Positions 33,581 to 45,630 of a stretch of DNA of 64,000 nucleotides are shown here, one piece after another. The DNA comes from Isoetes taiwanensis. Taxonomy: Eukaryota; Streptophyta; Lycopodiopsida; Isoetales; Isoetaceae. A program made the translations under genes and the position numbers. The stretch is from the NCBI GenBank assembly GCA_021234155.1, contig JAJEKV010000049.1, positions 3,129,487 to 3,193,486 of the forward strand, written 5' to 3'. The first letter of the stretch is position 1. Each line of letters begins with the position of its first letter. The notes beneath the pieces are model-generated. The model ran no database searches and was not told where the DNA came from. It was given only the letters and a program-made list of their open reading frames with translations.

Positions 33581-34260
33581 CATGTATATGGGAGGCTTTT
33601 CAGTTAAAGTTTCTATTGGGGCGATGGGATAGAGTTCTTTGGCAAAAAGTTGCTGATTTTCTACAGCCTATTCTGCCACACCAAGAAGATATTTTGGTAT
33701 GGGTTTGTCATGAAGAAATTAAGGAGTGCAAATTTGTGAACTCTATGTATCAGTTGTTGCTTGATACTGATATTCTTCCTCCGTCTAATAAGTGGTCTCT
33801 TCAACTTCCTCCTCTTCAATGGCAGAAGGTGTGGTCTTGGGCATGGGACAAGCTACTTCATCCTAAAGTGGCAGTTCTTTGGTGGCAGATTCTTCATAGG
33901 TGTCTGCGGGTTAATGTGCTTGTCCATAAGTTTAACCCTAGAATATCAAATCAGTGTCCAGTATGCAAGCGTGGATCTGAGACCATTGAGCATTGCTTTT
34001 TCATGTGTGAACACCTTAGACAGGTATGGGACTGGTTGTTTTCCCTTTTTCAGGTTTCACTAACAAGTCAACAACTGCTTTTGGCAATTTACCCAAGTAC
34101 CTGGACAGAGTTACAAGGCCAGGCTTAAACCCACATGAATTAGGGTTTGCCCCTTAGGGGCAACCCAAAAATAGACATTTTGTTGCATGCTTCTTTTTTG
34201 GGTTGCCCGTAGGGGGGGCAATCCTTTGTTTTGGAGGGGAGGGGGGGGGGGGGGCTTTTA
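33580..34260 (+). mobile_element. L1-type LINE 3' end with zf-RVT domain
   Basis: A 190-codon frame (33,556-34,128) contains the plant LINE C-terminal zinc-binding domain: WDKLLHPKVAVLWWQILHRC, then CPVCKRGSETIEHCFFMCEH and VWDWLFSL. The CxxC-x7-HxxxxC spacing is intact. It starts abruptly without RT, so it is a 5'-truncated insertion in the RRP6-like fragment. The downstream region includes a hairpin (34,159-34,209) and a G-tract (34,236-34,256). Confidence 0.85.
34159..34209. terminator. Hairpin in the LINE 3' region
   Basis: GGGCAACCCAAAAA and TTTTTTGGGTTGCCC form an almost perfect 14-15-bp stem with a loop of about 22 bp. LINE 3' ends often carry a stem-loop recognised by their reverse transcriptase. 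That role is inferred. Confidence 0.6.
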
Positions 34261-34264
34261 TAGA

Positions 34265-35060
34265 AGGCTTGGATTTGGTTTTAATGTAATATTTTATGGA
34301 ATATTTTATAATATGTTGAATACATAAATGTGATTGTTTGGGATTCGGTGTGGGGTTTGTGACACTTTTGTGGCATTTAGACGGTAGAGATTTTTTTTTG
34401 CAGATAACGGAAGGTGGATATGCAATCCGCATTTTCAGGCGATGACAGCAGTAGGGCGGAATCGAAAGCGCATGCAAGCTTCTCCAAGGATTGTGTTTTT
34501 GCAAAGGCTTGAATCTATACAGAGATAAGCAACCATGGTTTTTGCAATGGATTTGCAACCAAAGTTGCAAAGTTGCTCTTGCTCATTTTGTTTGTTTTAT
34601 GAAAGCTCTCATTTTTTTACAGGTCTCAGTGTTGGGATTGACAATTTGGATGCTATTATGTGCTAATTTTTATTGCTTCGACTGAGGATGAGTGAAATTT
34701 TCAATCTGGGGGTTGGAGCGCCAGAAAAGTAACCAAATTCTTTGAAGTAATTCCGTTGTCACAGGTTTGCCATAGTAGAGACATGTTCTGACATCTTCCA
34801 CGACAGAAAGTTTGAGAGAATGGTAACTGAATTCTAATTGTAATAGTAATCATTAACAAATTTGCTAATAAACATTCCAAGATAATTCCCGACATTTCAG
34901 AACTTTCCAAGTACATTTTGAATTCCACGGTTTTAAGCTTTCCACACGTAATGAGCTTATGTCACAGTACGAATATATTGCATGGCTAAGAATAGATACA
35001 TGCATAGAATAGTTACATATCTTATTCTTGGTAGCCTTTTAATATTTGGTTATTGTGTTT
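34265..35060. other. No recognised gene
   Basis: T-rich sequence with a few short frames and no domain. It may include the LINE 3' flank. Confidence 0.4.
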
Positions 35061-35061
35061 G

Positions 35062-35178
35062 GTGATGGGGCCTAGTCCCCAGGTTTTAGATGGGCTGTTG
35101 CCCTTGCATGTGCCGTCCCATAACCCGTTGGGTTCCCGTGGACGTAAAAATTTATCTTATCTTATCTTATCTTAATTT
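35062..35178 (+). mobile_element. Retroelement 3' tail with (TTATC)n
   Basis: GCCGTCCCATAACC, then GGTTCCCGTGGACG and TAAAAATT precede a run of TTATC pentamers. A related tail occurs at 36,083-36,178 with TATTC units. Such short tandem tails mark the 3' ends of some SINE and RTE-type LINE families. Confidence 0.5.
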
Positions 35179-35211
35179 CTTTTTTGAATAGTTCTTTATT
35201 ATTTGTTTTAA

Positions 35212-35760
35212 AAGGAGCAGTAGTAGAGCTTTTCTGCTTGATTATGATGGTACAATGATGCCTCAGGCTTCCATCAACAAAGCTCCTAATCCTGAAGTAA
35301 TTTCAATGCTAAATACCTTGCCGTGACTCCAGAAATGCAGTATTTGTTGAGGCAAAGATACACTTACCAAGTGGTTTGCACCATGCGATAACCTAGATCT
35401 ATAGCAGTAGAGCATGGATTTTATTACAATAAATAACTTAAATCTTTAGATATCTTAGTTTTCTAATACAAAAAATAAATGGTTGATATGCTAAATTGCA
35501 AGACAGCTGTTAAATGGGAGCCTGTTTTAGTAAATTAATTTTTTGAGATGCTTCTACTATCTAACTAAACATTACTATCCGTGCAGATGGCAAGTAAGTG
35601 CTCCATGGCAAACAAGTGTATTCGTCTCAAGTTTTGAGTGGAAACAAGCTGCATTGCCTGTTATGCTTCAATACAAGGAGAGTGGTAATGGGGGATTGAT
35701 GGATTCGACATTGATAGTGGTTGGCACCATCGTGATGCAAGTTTTTTGCCACTTAGTGTT
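35212..35760 (+). pseudogene. Class II trehalose-phosphate synthase (TPS) fragment
   Basis: The first block (35,212-35,395) reads RAFLLDYDGTMMPQASINKA and PNPEVISMLNTL, then a frame-shifted stretch equivalent to TKWFAPC. This is the start of the TPP-like (HAD) domain of plant class II TPS proteins, with the DYDGT nucleophile motif. The second block starts after GTGCAG at 35,586 with QTSVFVSSFEWKQAALPVM and LQYKESGNGG, matching the C-terminal part of the same domain. Everything between and the glucosyltransferase half are absent. The intron is retained, so the source was genomic. Non-functional. Confidence 0.85.
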
Positions 35761-35828
35761 ATTGTTTATACACTTGAGCTTGAAGGCCACGTTTTTAGCA
35801 AGCTACACTCATTCTGGTCCAGTGCATG

Positions 35829-35970
35829 TGGTGCTCGTGATATTTGTATTCTTGGTGTATGTCTCTAAGAGCAAACTAGGGAGCCCAAGTGACGTGTACC
35901 ACAAACTCCAGACGATTGAAAGTGCAGCAAGTATTTGCACAGAACTAGTTTCTCATGCAACACAAGCTTG
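35829..35970 (+). repeat. Dispersed repeat, copy 1
   Basis: TGGTGCTCGTGATATTTGTA, then CTAAGAGCAAACTAGGG and GCAACACAA match the segment at 37,466-37,606 at about 80%. It lies in an open frame (35,543-36,226) that is a chance extension of the TPS fragment. Confidence 0.7.
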
Positions 35971-36082
35971 TGATGAAAAGAAACAACGATGGCTCTTACT
36001 TAACAATGGTGGCCTTATTTCTGGCATTTCAAACATTGTTGGCAATTTTGGTACAATCTATGGCGTTTGGGCAAGGGGAGAC

Positions 36083-36178
36083 AGATTGTGGCCCTACACA
36101 TGCCAGCCTTGTTCATTCTTGGGTCCCATGACCTATTGGTCTCCGTGGATGTTAAAAAAACTATTCTATTCTATTCTT
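36083..36178 (+). mobile_element. Retroelement 3' tail with (TATTC)n
   Basis: TGGGTCCCATGACC, TGGTCTCCGTGGATG and TTAAAA precede TATTC pentamers. Diverged relative of the tail at 35,062-35,178. Confidence 0.5.
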
Positions 36179-36184
36179 GCGTTT

Positions 36185-37460
36185 ATTGCCCATGTTCTAT
36201 TGTTTCATGTTTCATGTAGGGACTAGCACGGTTATCTTGAGATTGGATTCCAACATAACAGGGGCTTTTAAATTCAGATAATAGAGGTTATAAATCCAAG
36301 AAACAGATCTGGACTCCAAGTCTGAACTAGACACGGTGGCCTTTGCATTGCTTTGGAGAATGCAAGTGTTGGGTGTTCATCCTAACAAAGTTACTTAGCT
36401 AATAATGATCAAGTCATGCGAAAACCTATTGTACACAGATTAAAATCAGCCACTGGATGCATTTAAGAGCTGGTTATGATAACATGTCTTTGGATTAGAT
36501 TAACTGGTTTCAAGTCTAGTACATGCATCAAGTGAAACTCGATTTCAATATCAGGTGGCACTATAGCAACTTTTCTGTGCTTAATATTTTTCTTTCAATT
36601 GGGTTTTGAATGTTAAGTGTCTCAGGTGCTAACGTAAATCATATCACAACCGGTGCTCCGCCACTGTTTTGGCATAGGAGTTAAACACATGGAAGTTTTT
36701 CGCTTAATTACAGAATACTAGGAAAAAAAAAAACACAATGGAACACCACGTATTGAATAAGACATAGTGAATAACTAGTTAACCTTCTGAAACAATACTA
36801 TAAAGAGATTACAAATCAATAGATGCTTTACAACATGCTTTAGAACAGTTGCTTTTGTGATACATGGTACAATATACAGAACGAATGTAATATTAACATG
36901 GACTCTGTCAGTCCTTATTGGTATATTACATGCAGGCAGAGGTTATTAACCATGTACATAGTGCAAGGATAAATATCAGCTGAATATGATATAGTACACT
37001 TTATAAACCCCTAACTTCATGCACAGAAGATACAACGCAGACATTGGTTGAAGAAACAATTACTCATGAGATTCCATCAGCCAATTTGCAATGTTAGTCA
37101 ATATAAGACGAAGGACAAAGGCACATGGTGGTATTTAGTATCGGCAGGGTTGGTTATAATTGAAAGATAATGCAACATTTTGCCTTGCAAGCCTACAATA
37201 CCTTTGTCATGGAGCACGACCACTTCATGACTTCCATGATCATGCTCTATATGAATGATGTCCAATACATGCAATCCGCACTCGTATTTGACAACCAATG
37301 TAACTAGTGAAAAAAAATTGTTTCCATGTGTAAATCATCCATTGTCCATATATGCAATCATCCACCATCAGATCCTTTCTGCATGCACTTTCATCCAATA
37401 TCACATAACACAAATGTTGTGCCAGCCTTAACTACTATGGTCTATACAATTAAATACAGT
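36185..37460. other. No recognised gene
   Basis: AT-rich sequence without a supported reading frame. An A-tract lies near 36,722. Confidence 0.45.
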
Positions 37461-37465
37461 TACCA

Positions 37466-37606
37466 TGGTGCTCATAATATTTGTATTCTTAGTGTATAAC
37501 TCTAAGAGCAAACTAGGGTGGCCAAGTGATCTGTACCATAAACTCCAAGCAATTGGGAGTTCAGCAAGAATCTGCACAAGACCTCTTTCTAATGCAACAC
37601 AACTTG
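37466..37606 (+). repeat. Dispersed repeat, copy 2
   Basis: Related to 35,829-35,970, in the same orientation and about 1.64 kb away. It keeps CTAAGAGCAAACTAGGG and CAAGTGATCTGTACCA. Confidence 0.7.
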
Positions 37607-37849
37607 GGGTCCAATGAACGAAGACAATTGGTTGGCACGAGTTGGTATTGGCTGAATTAGCTGTTATTCCATGGCACATATCTTCATCTTTGCTAGCTGA
37701 TGTGTATAAAATTGCTACTATGTATAGCAGAAATCACCATCCAGATGCTGCTTAAAAGTGCTTACAAATGGCAGTTTTTAAACACATAGTATTTGGTGCT
37801 TATTCAGACAAGCTCCATAAGAATTCTTCATGAAACTGCCTCAAACTTG

Positions 37850-38260
37850 ACCTCCTAATTTGTTTTTGCATCTCCAATATAATGGAATAGACATCATTAC
37901 ATTTTATGAAGCCGTTTGTGAGATATATGCTTTTCCCTTATAGATATATACCATAAATCGTTTTTTAGCTTTTTTACTACCAAGATCTAAAACTTGACCT
38001 CCAAAGACATTTTTTCATTACGAATCCAAATGGAATAGACGGCATCAAATTCTGTGGTGTAGTTTCTAAGATATTGGCTTTTTTCGGTATAACATCAAAA
38101 ATCGTTTTTTTCCCTCTTGCATTGAAATTACTCAATGGATTTACTTGAAACTTGGTGTTCTAGGATTTTTTTTTTCCTACTACAAATTCAATGGAACTGG
38201 ACAACAATCGATTTCATGAAGTATTTTATAAGATAGTGGCTTCTACTCTATGGCAACCCT
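37850..38260. repeat. Degenerate tandem repeat, three units of 120-160 bp
   Basis: Each unit has a block like AATGGAATAGAC followed by a CAT-CA-ATTT-ATGAAG block and a TAAGATATTGGCTTTT block (units near 37,880, 38,030 and 38,190). Non-coding. Confidence 0.5.
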
Positions 38261-38264
38261 AATC

Positions 38265-39225
38265 TGATTTCTCATGATTGTGCTCAAAATATGCACATGT
38301 AGAAGCTGCAATTTCATAAGTATTCTTAGTTTTGGATGTTGATTCCCTTGAGCCATAGCTTGCTTTATTCGGTGAAGTAGATCAAATGCCACAAATGGAG
38401 AGCCACTACCGTTACAAAGCGGGTCATATTAAGGAATTCTAGCCGTTGATTAGTTCTGACGGTGATGATTGTCCAAGTCTTCTCATTGTGCTCTCGTAGT
38501 GCCGATGTATTTATATGTTTTGCCAAAAATTGTACCCCACTAGCAATTTTGTACCCTGATAGCTGATCTTGGGTTGGATGTAATGATAATTACATCAGAC
38601 ATGCATGCTGAAGCAAGTTGGTTAGTCCTTACATTGTAATTTTCTTAAATGCGTGAGTTCTTTTTAGGGGGCCGTAGTCTATCAAAAAGTCAAATGTCTG
38701 AGATGGTGATGTTTCCACTGACAATAGTTAGTGGTTACAAATTAGAGGCCCCAATTGAGGGTCGAGATTCTTGGTAAAGATCCTTGAATATATTTCATAC
38801 TGCATGTTGAGGGCATTATGTTTCTTTCTTGTTTAGCTCCCAAACATTATCAGAAACTTCGTCACATGCTGAAATGTTATTTCTGATAAAAAGAATGTAC
38901 AAAATAGTAGTTGTGTGTCAAATTTTTGACTGATCTTTTATTCTGTTTATGTGAAAATGAATCAATTAAGAATGCCCATAGATAAATACAAATGTGGGTG
39001 TGGTACGCGGAGTTGTGGCATTCATCTATTCACACCAACTCTAAATTTCCTCCTACAACTTTCATTGTCCAGAATGAGTAGAAAAGAAAACCACGAAAAA
39101 TTTGAATATGATGAACTGGGCAAGTAGAAGTAGGTGGCAGACCTAAGTTAAAACTCTATATGAAACATAAAAAGGTTTTCAAATAATGACTAGAATTTCA
39201 CCCAGGCTCTATTGGCAATTCTGGT
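38265..39225. other. No recognised gene
   Basis: AT-rich sequence with no supported feature. Confidence 0.45.
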
Positions 39226-39229
39226 ATTT

Positions 39230-40006
39230 CTTTCTCTATTTTCTTCACAAGATTTTCTACAACTCCAAATGGAAAATGCCCAATTTAAGGAATGGAATGC
39301 TATAAGTGACAACAAGATCATATGTCTGGGTATGTGATCCATCTTTTAAATGTATGTTAGCCCGTTCTACAAGATTTCCACAATTTTTCTCGCTAAAAAA
39401 TATGGACATGGGACGTTTACCTATTATTAGCTCCAGAAGGACAGCTGTATACATTCCCTTTGGTAGTGGCTCTCTATGTCTGACAATATTCCAGTGAAAC
39501 ATATCCAACGTACCAGCCACAATAATGCTAACATGATTTTCCACTGAACCTATTATTCTGGCCAGACCAAAATTTGTTAATCAAAGTTCAAAATTTTCGT
39601 CAAGAAGAATACCACTGGCTTCCATATCTTTGTGAACTATAGGAGGCGAGCAATTATGATGAAGGAATTTCAAACCTCTTGCCATGCCTAATGCAACATT
39701 AAGCCTCACTAATAGCTTATGTGTGTAATAAATCTCTCTATATCTGTTGGGTTGTCTGCCAGTCATGTAATAATTGTACATGAAGAGGAAATCAAACAAG
39801 CAATAAACCTGAACCACTTCTTTGCAAAATGATATGACCCATTCTATTTTCTTATCTATAATATCACTGTTCAGACTAAGCTTCTCCATCAAATCACTAA
39901 ACCCCAAGTTGTCCATTTGATCATCAAAACTTCTCGCACCAGATCCTTTCGAGAAATTGAGATACACTATCATGATCAAGAAAAGGAGCATTAGAATCAA
40001 TAACAT
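39230..40006 (-). pseudogene. LRR receptor-like kinase (EMS1/PSKR type) kinase fragment
   Basis: The minus-strand frames give [20 protein letters not shown], then [15 protein letters not shown] (subdomain VIb, with HRD changed to HKD and the catalytic-loop Asn changed to Gly). After a frame change come FGLARIIGSVENHVS (subdomain VII) and LLELIIGKRPMSIFF with KNCGNLVE. This order and wording match subfamily X LRR receptor kinases such as EMS1. The activation-segment GYxxPE block is lost. Residue changes at catalytic positions and frame changes mark it as a pseudogene. The leucine-rich repeat part is absent. Confidence 0.8.
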
Positions 40007-40009
40007 TCA

Positions 40010-40375
40010 AGTTAAACACAAAAGGACAAAAAATAGTCCTATTAAATCCCAATTCCTGTCATATTTATCTGCAAAATTACTTTTATGAGCTGTAATAGTA
40101 GCTTCAATATCAAATTGAAAATGCATTTTAATCCAGAAAAGAGAGAAGCTCTTGCCACCATACACAACTCCATTTCTAGCCTTTCAAATATTTTAAAAAG
40201 CAATAAAGATTAGAGTATGAGCCAAGATGCAATTATTTTAAATGCGAGAAGACTTCCAATAGGCAGGGATTGAAAATACATACCAAGTTTATCTCCGAAC
40301 CAAAATCAAAGAAGGAGTCAATGTAGAGCTGAAGAAGATATGCTTCAACTTAAGCAACTCATTGTCATCATTCAA
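40010..40375. other. No recognised feature
   Basis: AT-rich sequence between the kinase fragment and the DIRS-like fossil. Confidence 0.45.
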
Positions 40376-40377
40376 CG

Positions 40378-41301
40378 TTAGCCAAAACTCTGAACAAAAA
40401 ACATCTGCAAGAACAAACTCACCGAATTAGAGTTCATAACTCGTACCGCAATAATAAGACTTGTCGGCCTTTGAAGTGGCAACATAGAAGATGTACTAGG
40501 TACAAGACCTTTACTACTGGTAGGTAAATACAAGTGATCTACAATCGTCGAATCCCATTCTCCAATATCGTCATATAGGGCTAGCCAGCATGGAGTTGAT
40601 TCCCAATGAAAGACCACCAGGGTGCAGTCGGCTTTCCAGGCTTGGACAAACATAAAAGCATTGAAGGTCAAGGCTGGTGGAGGGAAGCAATAGTCATTTG
40701 CACCATTCCAAGACTGAGAGAAGGCATCTATAGGACAAGGATCTCCTGAGATAGGGTGCCAACCATTTAGTTCAGGTAGGAGATGGTTGTCCAAATTGGC
40801 AAAACGATGGAGCCCACAGGATAGGTCAATGATGCGAAAAACCTCAGGCGTCAAACTATAGTCATTAAAATCTCTCAGCTTAGACAAATAATTGGCCCAC
40901 TGTTTGAGGCTATGGGGAATCCAAACCAACTTTAGGATGATGTTATGATGAAGATATAATGTAAAGATATGGAGACACAAGCAATGAAGGGTTGGGATCT
41001 GAGAGCCCCCTTTATTCAAAATGTAGAAGCAATTCAAGAAATCTCCATATACAAATACACACTTCCTAGCGAGATTGACGTCATGGAGCTCAAAGAAATG
41101 GGCTAAGATTGAAAGCTCTCGGGCTATAGATGATAATGGTTGTTCGGTCTCATTAAAATTTTTACTCAACTCGTTACGCATAGCGGAATCATGGACCCAC
41201 ACTCCCCACCCAGACCCACTGGCATCATAGGATAAAAAAATCATAGGAGCAATTGGTTCCCAAATAAGAGCATAGCTTAACAAATCGACCATTGTGTCCA
41301 A
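40378..41301 (-). mobile_element. DIRS-like retroelement fossil (RNase H region)
   Basis: A 307-codon open frame contains the RNase H and C-terminal region typical of DIRS-type retroelements: a YDASGSGWGVW block, a conserved REL-type block, VWIPHSLKQWANYLSK, and DAFSQSWNGANDYCFPPPAL. Only this part is recognisable; the gag, most of the reverse transcriptase and the tyrosine recombinase are not seen nearby, and no terminal repeats were found. It is an incomplete, broken copy of moderate age. Confidence 0.75.
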
Positions 41302-41304
41302 GCA

Positions 41305-42295
41305 TTGATCTCAAGTACAACAAGTGGGTTTGCATCTAGCTCACTCAAGCTATCATTTCTATTAAAAGCCAGCCATTATTCCATCCCTTTTGGTCCAAGT
41401 TGAGCACGAATTTGATCTTCAAAGTCAACAGTGGCATCCTGTAGCATCTCAGAGGTCTCAGCTAGAAGACGTTTCCCTAGCCTAATGGCTTTAACTTTGG
41501 TCGATCCTTTGGCAATCTAGACATTGTTGCAGATCTCACAAAAGGCTTCAAAACTTCTGTTAAAGGCTATCAGCGAATCCTACCAAATTTATACAAGCCA
41601 GACCAACTGGATCAATTTTGGCAAGTGAAAACCGTTATCAAATATTTCAGCAAAGCAAGACCAGTTATTATAAATAACTCAGCAAAGCAGGATGGATAAA
41701 GCTGATTATGGTGTCAGATAGACACGCTGTTCCTAAACCATTGAGTAAGATGCCTTAAAGAATAGGAGATTATTCGAAGCAAATTGTTGGTCTCGGCTCT
41801 TGAACTTTAATACTAGAGTGGTCAGGTGATGGACCAGAAATGATCCATTTGCAGTGTTCACTTCAAAATTCATATAAAATCAATGGTACAAAATCTATTT
41901 GAAGCCTTCCTAGGAGTTCATATGTGGCAGTCATGGTCCACTAGAAAAATACCTAAAAATATATATATACCTCCATTCTTGTAAGTTATTCTCTAGCAAA
42001 CTCAGGGGGGTCAAGTACCAAAAGCTTTATGTTTATATAAAGTCAAACTGTCTCGACAAAACGATTCTTTCAAATTTTTTGATTACCATGATATTTTTCT
42101 ACATGAGATAGGGAAAATGATACAAAAAACCACATGTCAATCCGAAGTCTGTGAAGAAAGATAGGGCATTCAAACATGACTGGGTCAAAACTGCTTTCGG
42201 CCTCTTTAGAACCAATTATGGTTTCCAGAAGGCAGTTGTAGTTTAAATACAACAACTTTTACAGGGAAATGCATTTTGAGCTAATATTTGATATA
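41305..42295. other. No recognised gene
   Basis: The first few hundred bases may include further decayed DIRS sequence. The rest is AT-rich, with scattered TGGTCC-type repeat fragments. Confidence 0.4.
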
Positions 42296-42299
42296 TTTG

Positions 42300-42900
42300 C
42301 AATTGACAAGTTCCTCCATCCCATAAAAATATTGACTGGCCTTGAGTTTGATGTTTGGACTTTCATTTTTTATCTCAATTTTAGGTAACTTGTAATAATG
42401 ATTAATATTTTTCATATGAGCAAAACTTACTCTATGATGTCCTCCAAAAAATCATAGTATGAAAGTTCAAAATGATACGAAACCAATGCAAAAACAAGCT
42501 TATAAAAAACGCAAAAGACATAGTCACAAAAAATCAAGAAACGTTTCTGTATCTGAGCCCATTACTGGTCCGTAGGTGCATTTAAAATTAATACCTTCCT
42601 TATGTTAATTGATCTCAAGTTAAATTTTGGGATATAAATAGCTTCTGATTTACTTTAGTAATGAAAATATTTGTTGGTCATAACATTGAGATTTGGATTA
42701 AACTTTATAGCAATGTCTTCTATGTTTATTCTAGATTTATGCCTCGAGATATGACTTTGAAAAATGACATTCTCAAAATGTCCCATGTCATGAAATCAAT
42801 GCAAAAAAAAAATCAAAGAAAAATATGGAAGTTTATGACTATAAAAAATCAAGTTAGACTGCTATATGCAGTTCCACTTGCAGACCATTATTGGTCCACA
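42300..42900. repeat. Diverged tandem repeat, unit about 310 bp
   Basis: Two units end in CCCATTACTGGTCC (about 42,570) and ACCATTATTGGTCC (about 42,896). Each contains ATCTCAA-TTTTGG, ATGCAAAAA and AAAAAATCAAG blocks in the same order. Non-coding. Confidence 0.5.
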
Positions 42901-42904
42901 GGAC

Positions 42905-44420
42905 TGAAAGTTTAAAAATTAATAGAGGCAACATCTCAATCAATTTTGATCTCAACTTTAGAATATAGTTTATGCGTACAATTCTCTATAGGATAAAATT
43001 AATTGGTTAGACGAGCTTGCATAATTTGAGGGCAATGTTTAAGCACAAACAACTGTGAATTTATGGGGTACTTATTTGCCAATTGAATCTACATGGATTT
43101 CCACTCGCACCTTTCAAAAATTATGTTATTAAAGGTAAGAAACCATGATATCAATATGGGGATAAAATGGAAAGGGCTAGTGAGAGATATATGCTCTACA
43201 CAATTGGTCTAGTTATGGATATTTGTATCTTTCAAATAATACGTTATTTCAATATGAAAATAGATAGTTATATTGCAAAGGAAGGCTCGCATTCATGAAA
43301 AATATAGTGTACATGAAAGATGACCTACTTGTAATATTATCCTACTAAAACTCTAATGCTTTGTTGCAGCAATGGATATACCAGCTTTATACTAGTAAAA
43401 AATAACCATGTTTCTCCGTATGTTTTTGCAAGAAAGCCACACAATCTACATAGGAGACCTACATATATGTTTCTTATCATATTTTGAACCATTTGGAAGG
43501 CTTATTTGGAAAAATGTAGCGTGCTCTCTACAAAACTGAGAAAGACGCATTGAAAGTCATATGGTTTACTTTTTTATTCTTATACTTAACTTTCATTCAT
43601 CAATAGACATCATTAGCTAGTAAATGATGAATTTTTAGCCTATGATTTTGGAATTAACTCAAAATTTTAACCTAATGTGTTAATCCTATGGCTACACATC
43701 ATCTTTAAATCTAGTTAGTTGCATGGTTAAACCCTAATTACACTATATGCAAGTTGATAAAGTAATTTTCTATGTGGATATAAGAAGAATGCATCATTCA
43801 TTACCCTCGTGATACTTACAGGTGGTGATTTTGGAGCATTTTAACATATAATTTTGTCCTAAATTCTGTATAGGAAATTTCTATTAGATTTTGAAGTTGA
43901 TATACCTTATGAACACTCAGAAAAAATATAACATTGTACTTCATATAGTGAAGAACCTATGGCCACAAGAATTAAGCCAAAACTTGTAAAAATAAGAGAG
44001 AAATAATTCCTAAACTGCAAGCAGTGTTTTTGAACAAAATAGGGTTTGTCGGCTTCCACGGATGTTAAATGATAGCAACCAAAGCTGAAAAGATACGAAT
44101 CAATGTGTTCTATCATAAATAGACAAATACTTCCAATTTTGGCAAGGTTTAGACTTGTTTATACTAAGAAAACCCAAGAATGCAGTTCTGGACTGTTGCA
44201 GAAACTGTCGAATTCTCTAATATTTGAACAATCACTACAACATATAGGTGAGTTCATTGGTCTTTAAAATCTCGAAGATCATTAAGAATCAAATAAAGAT
44301 TGATATGGTGGCGATATATCGTGAAATTGACATTTCTGTTCTCAGATATATTGGTTTAAGTGGCAGTGGGTCAACTGGACCAATTCTGGTCCATGGACCA
44401 GCAATGGTCCCTGGGACCAC
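42905..44420. other. No recognised gene
   Basis: AT-rich intergenic sequence. The ORFs are short and featureless. Confidence 0.45.
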
Positions 44421-44424
44421 TCTA

Positions 44425-44760
44425 GCGGTTCATGTCGGTTTGCCTATTCATTGGAAAATTCACAGAACAATATGGCCCAAACAAAAGTAAGATCCATAAA
44501 AGCCCAACTCTATACCACCGAAAACCAAAGCCATAAAGAAAAAAGGCCAATTACCAGCAGGAAGAATATTTGTGATAGAAAGAATATTTGTTCGAACAAA
44601 CTGCTGGTGCACTCTTGAAGCTTAATGTTGGTCTGCTAATCGTTGGAAAATTCTAAGAGCAAGATGCCCGAAACAAAAATAGATTCCACGAAAGCCCAAA
44701 CTCAGTGGCACCGAAACCAAACCACAAAGAAAAAACTGGCTTATTATCAGAGGCCACAGA
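44425..44760. repeat. Tandem duplication, unit about 190 bp
   Basis: ATTGGAAAATTCACAGA at 44,451 recurs as GTTGGAAAATTCTAAGA at 44,643. Both are followed by GCCCAAACAAAA / GCCCGAAACAAAA and by an AAAGCCCAA-ACT block and a GAAAACCAAAGCC / GAAACCAAACCAC block. Confidence 0.65.
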
Positions 44761-44764
44761 AGAA

Positions 44765-45626
44765 AACCTTGAATGCTAGAAAGAAACCCGAAGCCATGCA
44801 AGCAAGGGTTGAAAGAACTCAGACTGATTTGGGGGTCCCAAATACGAGCTAGTGAAACCTAAAATAGTAGATAACGAAAAGGGCAAAATGGCCAAGACAA
44901 GAACAAGGAAAACTGGAAGGTATAGAAGAAAAAGCATAGACAAGAGTATAAAATGTCGTGAAAAAACAGTAACATCCTAAATTAACTAATTGTTTTGACA
45001 ATTACATAAAGTGTGTAGTGGCCCAATATTATGTGATGCTGAAGCAAACATCCAATTTGTAACACTGTTATTCAATTGAACTGATGCTTTGGAAAGCTTC
45101 ATTGAAGCTCTCTACAAATTTACCATATGCAGTTTGCAAAAATAATATGATGAACTCACCTTTGTTGCACTGCCTTTCAAGATTCGCATCTAAATGTCTC
45201 ATGCAAAAAGCATGATGGACTCCTAAATAAAAACACAAGATCTAATATGTACCACAATAACAAGGGTCCCAAGGAGATTTGACATAGGTGTATAAATAAC
45301 CATTCCTGAAAATCATACATCTAAAACAATTGAATGGGTTGTTATAATAAGAAATATATATCCAATAGAAAAAATAATCATGTTAATTTGCTAGTTGTAT
45401 TGGTCAGAGCAATCTTATTAGGACATTGAATAAATTTTGGTCGTTATTCGAAGCATCATATTTCATATTCTGATAAGCGAACTCCATAGAATTTTGAGGC
45501 CCAATAATATATATTCTAGACCTTAGGCAAGCCTCTATTTCATATTTCAAAATTATAGGTGCCCCTAGTCATAAATGACCTTATTTGAAATAAGGAGCGC
45601 CCAGAGGCCTCAACATACAATCTGGG
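44765..45626. other. No recognised gene; left flank of element B
   Basis: AT-rich sequence. If element B is removed, the MULE frame on the minus strand runs only a few codons into this flank (LAQIVC) before a stop, so the MULE 3' part is decayed or absent. Confidence 0.4.
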
Positions 45627-45630
45627 CCAA

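Noticed and set aside
34154-34570. 138-codon minus-strand frame
   Set aside because: Low-complexity Pro/Lys product over the LINE 3' hairpin and G-tract; no supporting signal.
35543-36226. 227-codon membrane-like protein
   Set aside because: Only the first quarter matches TPS; the rest spans a dispersed repeat and a retroelement tail.
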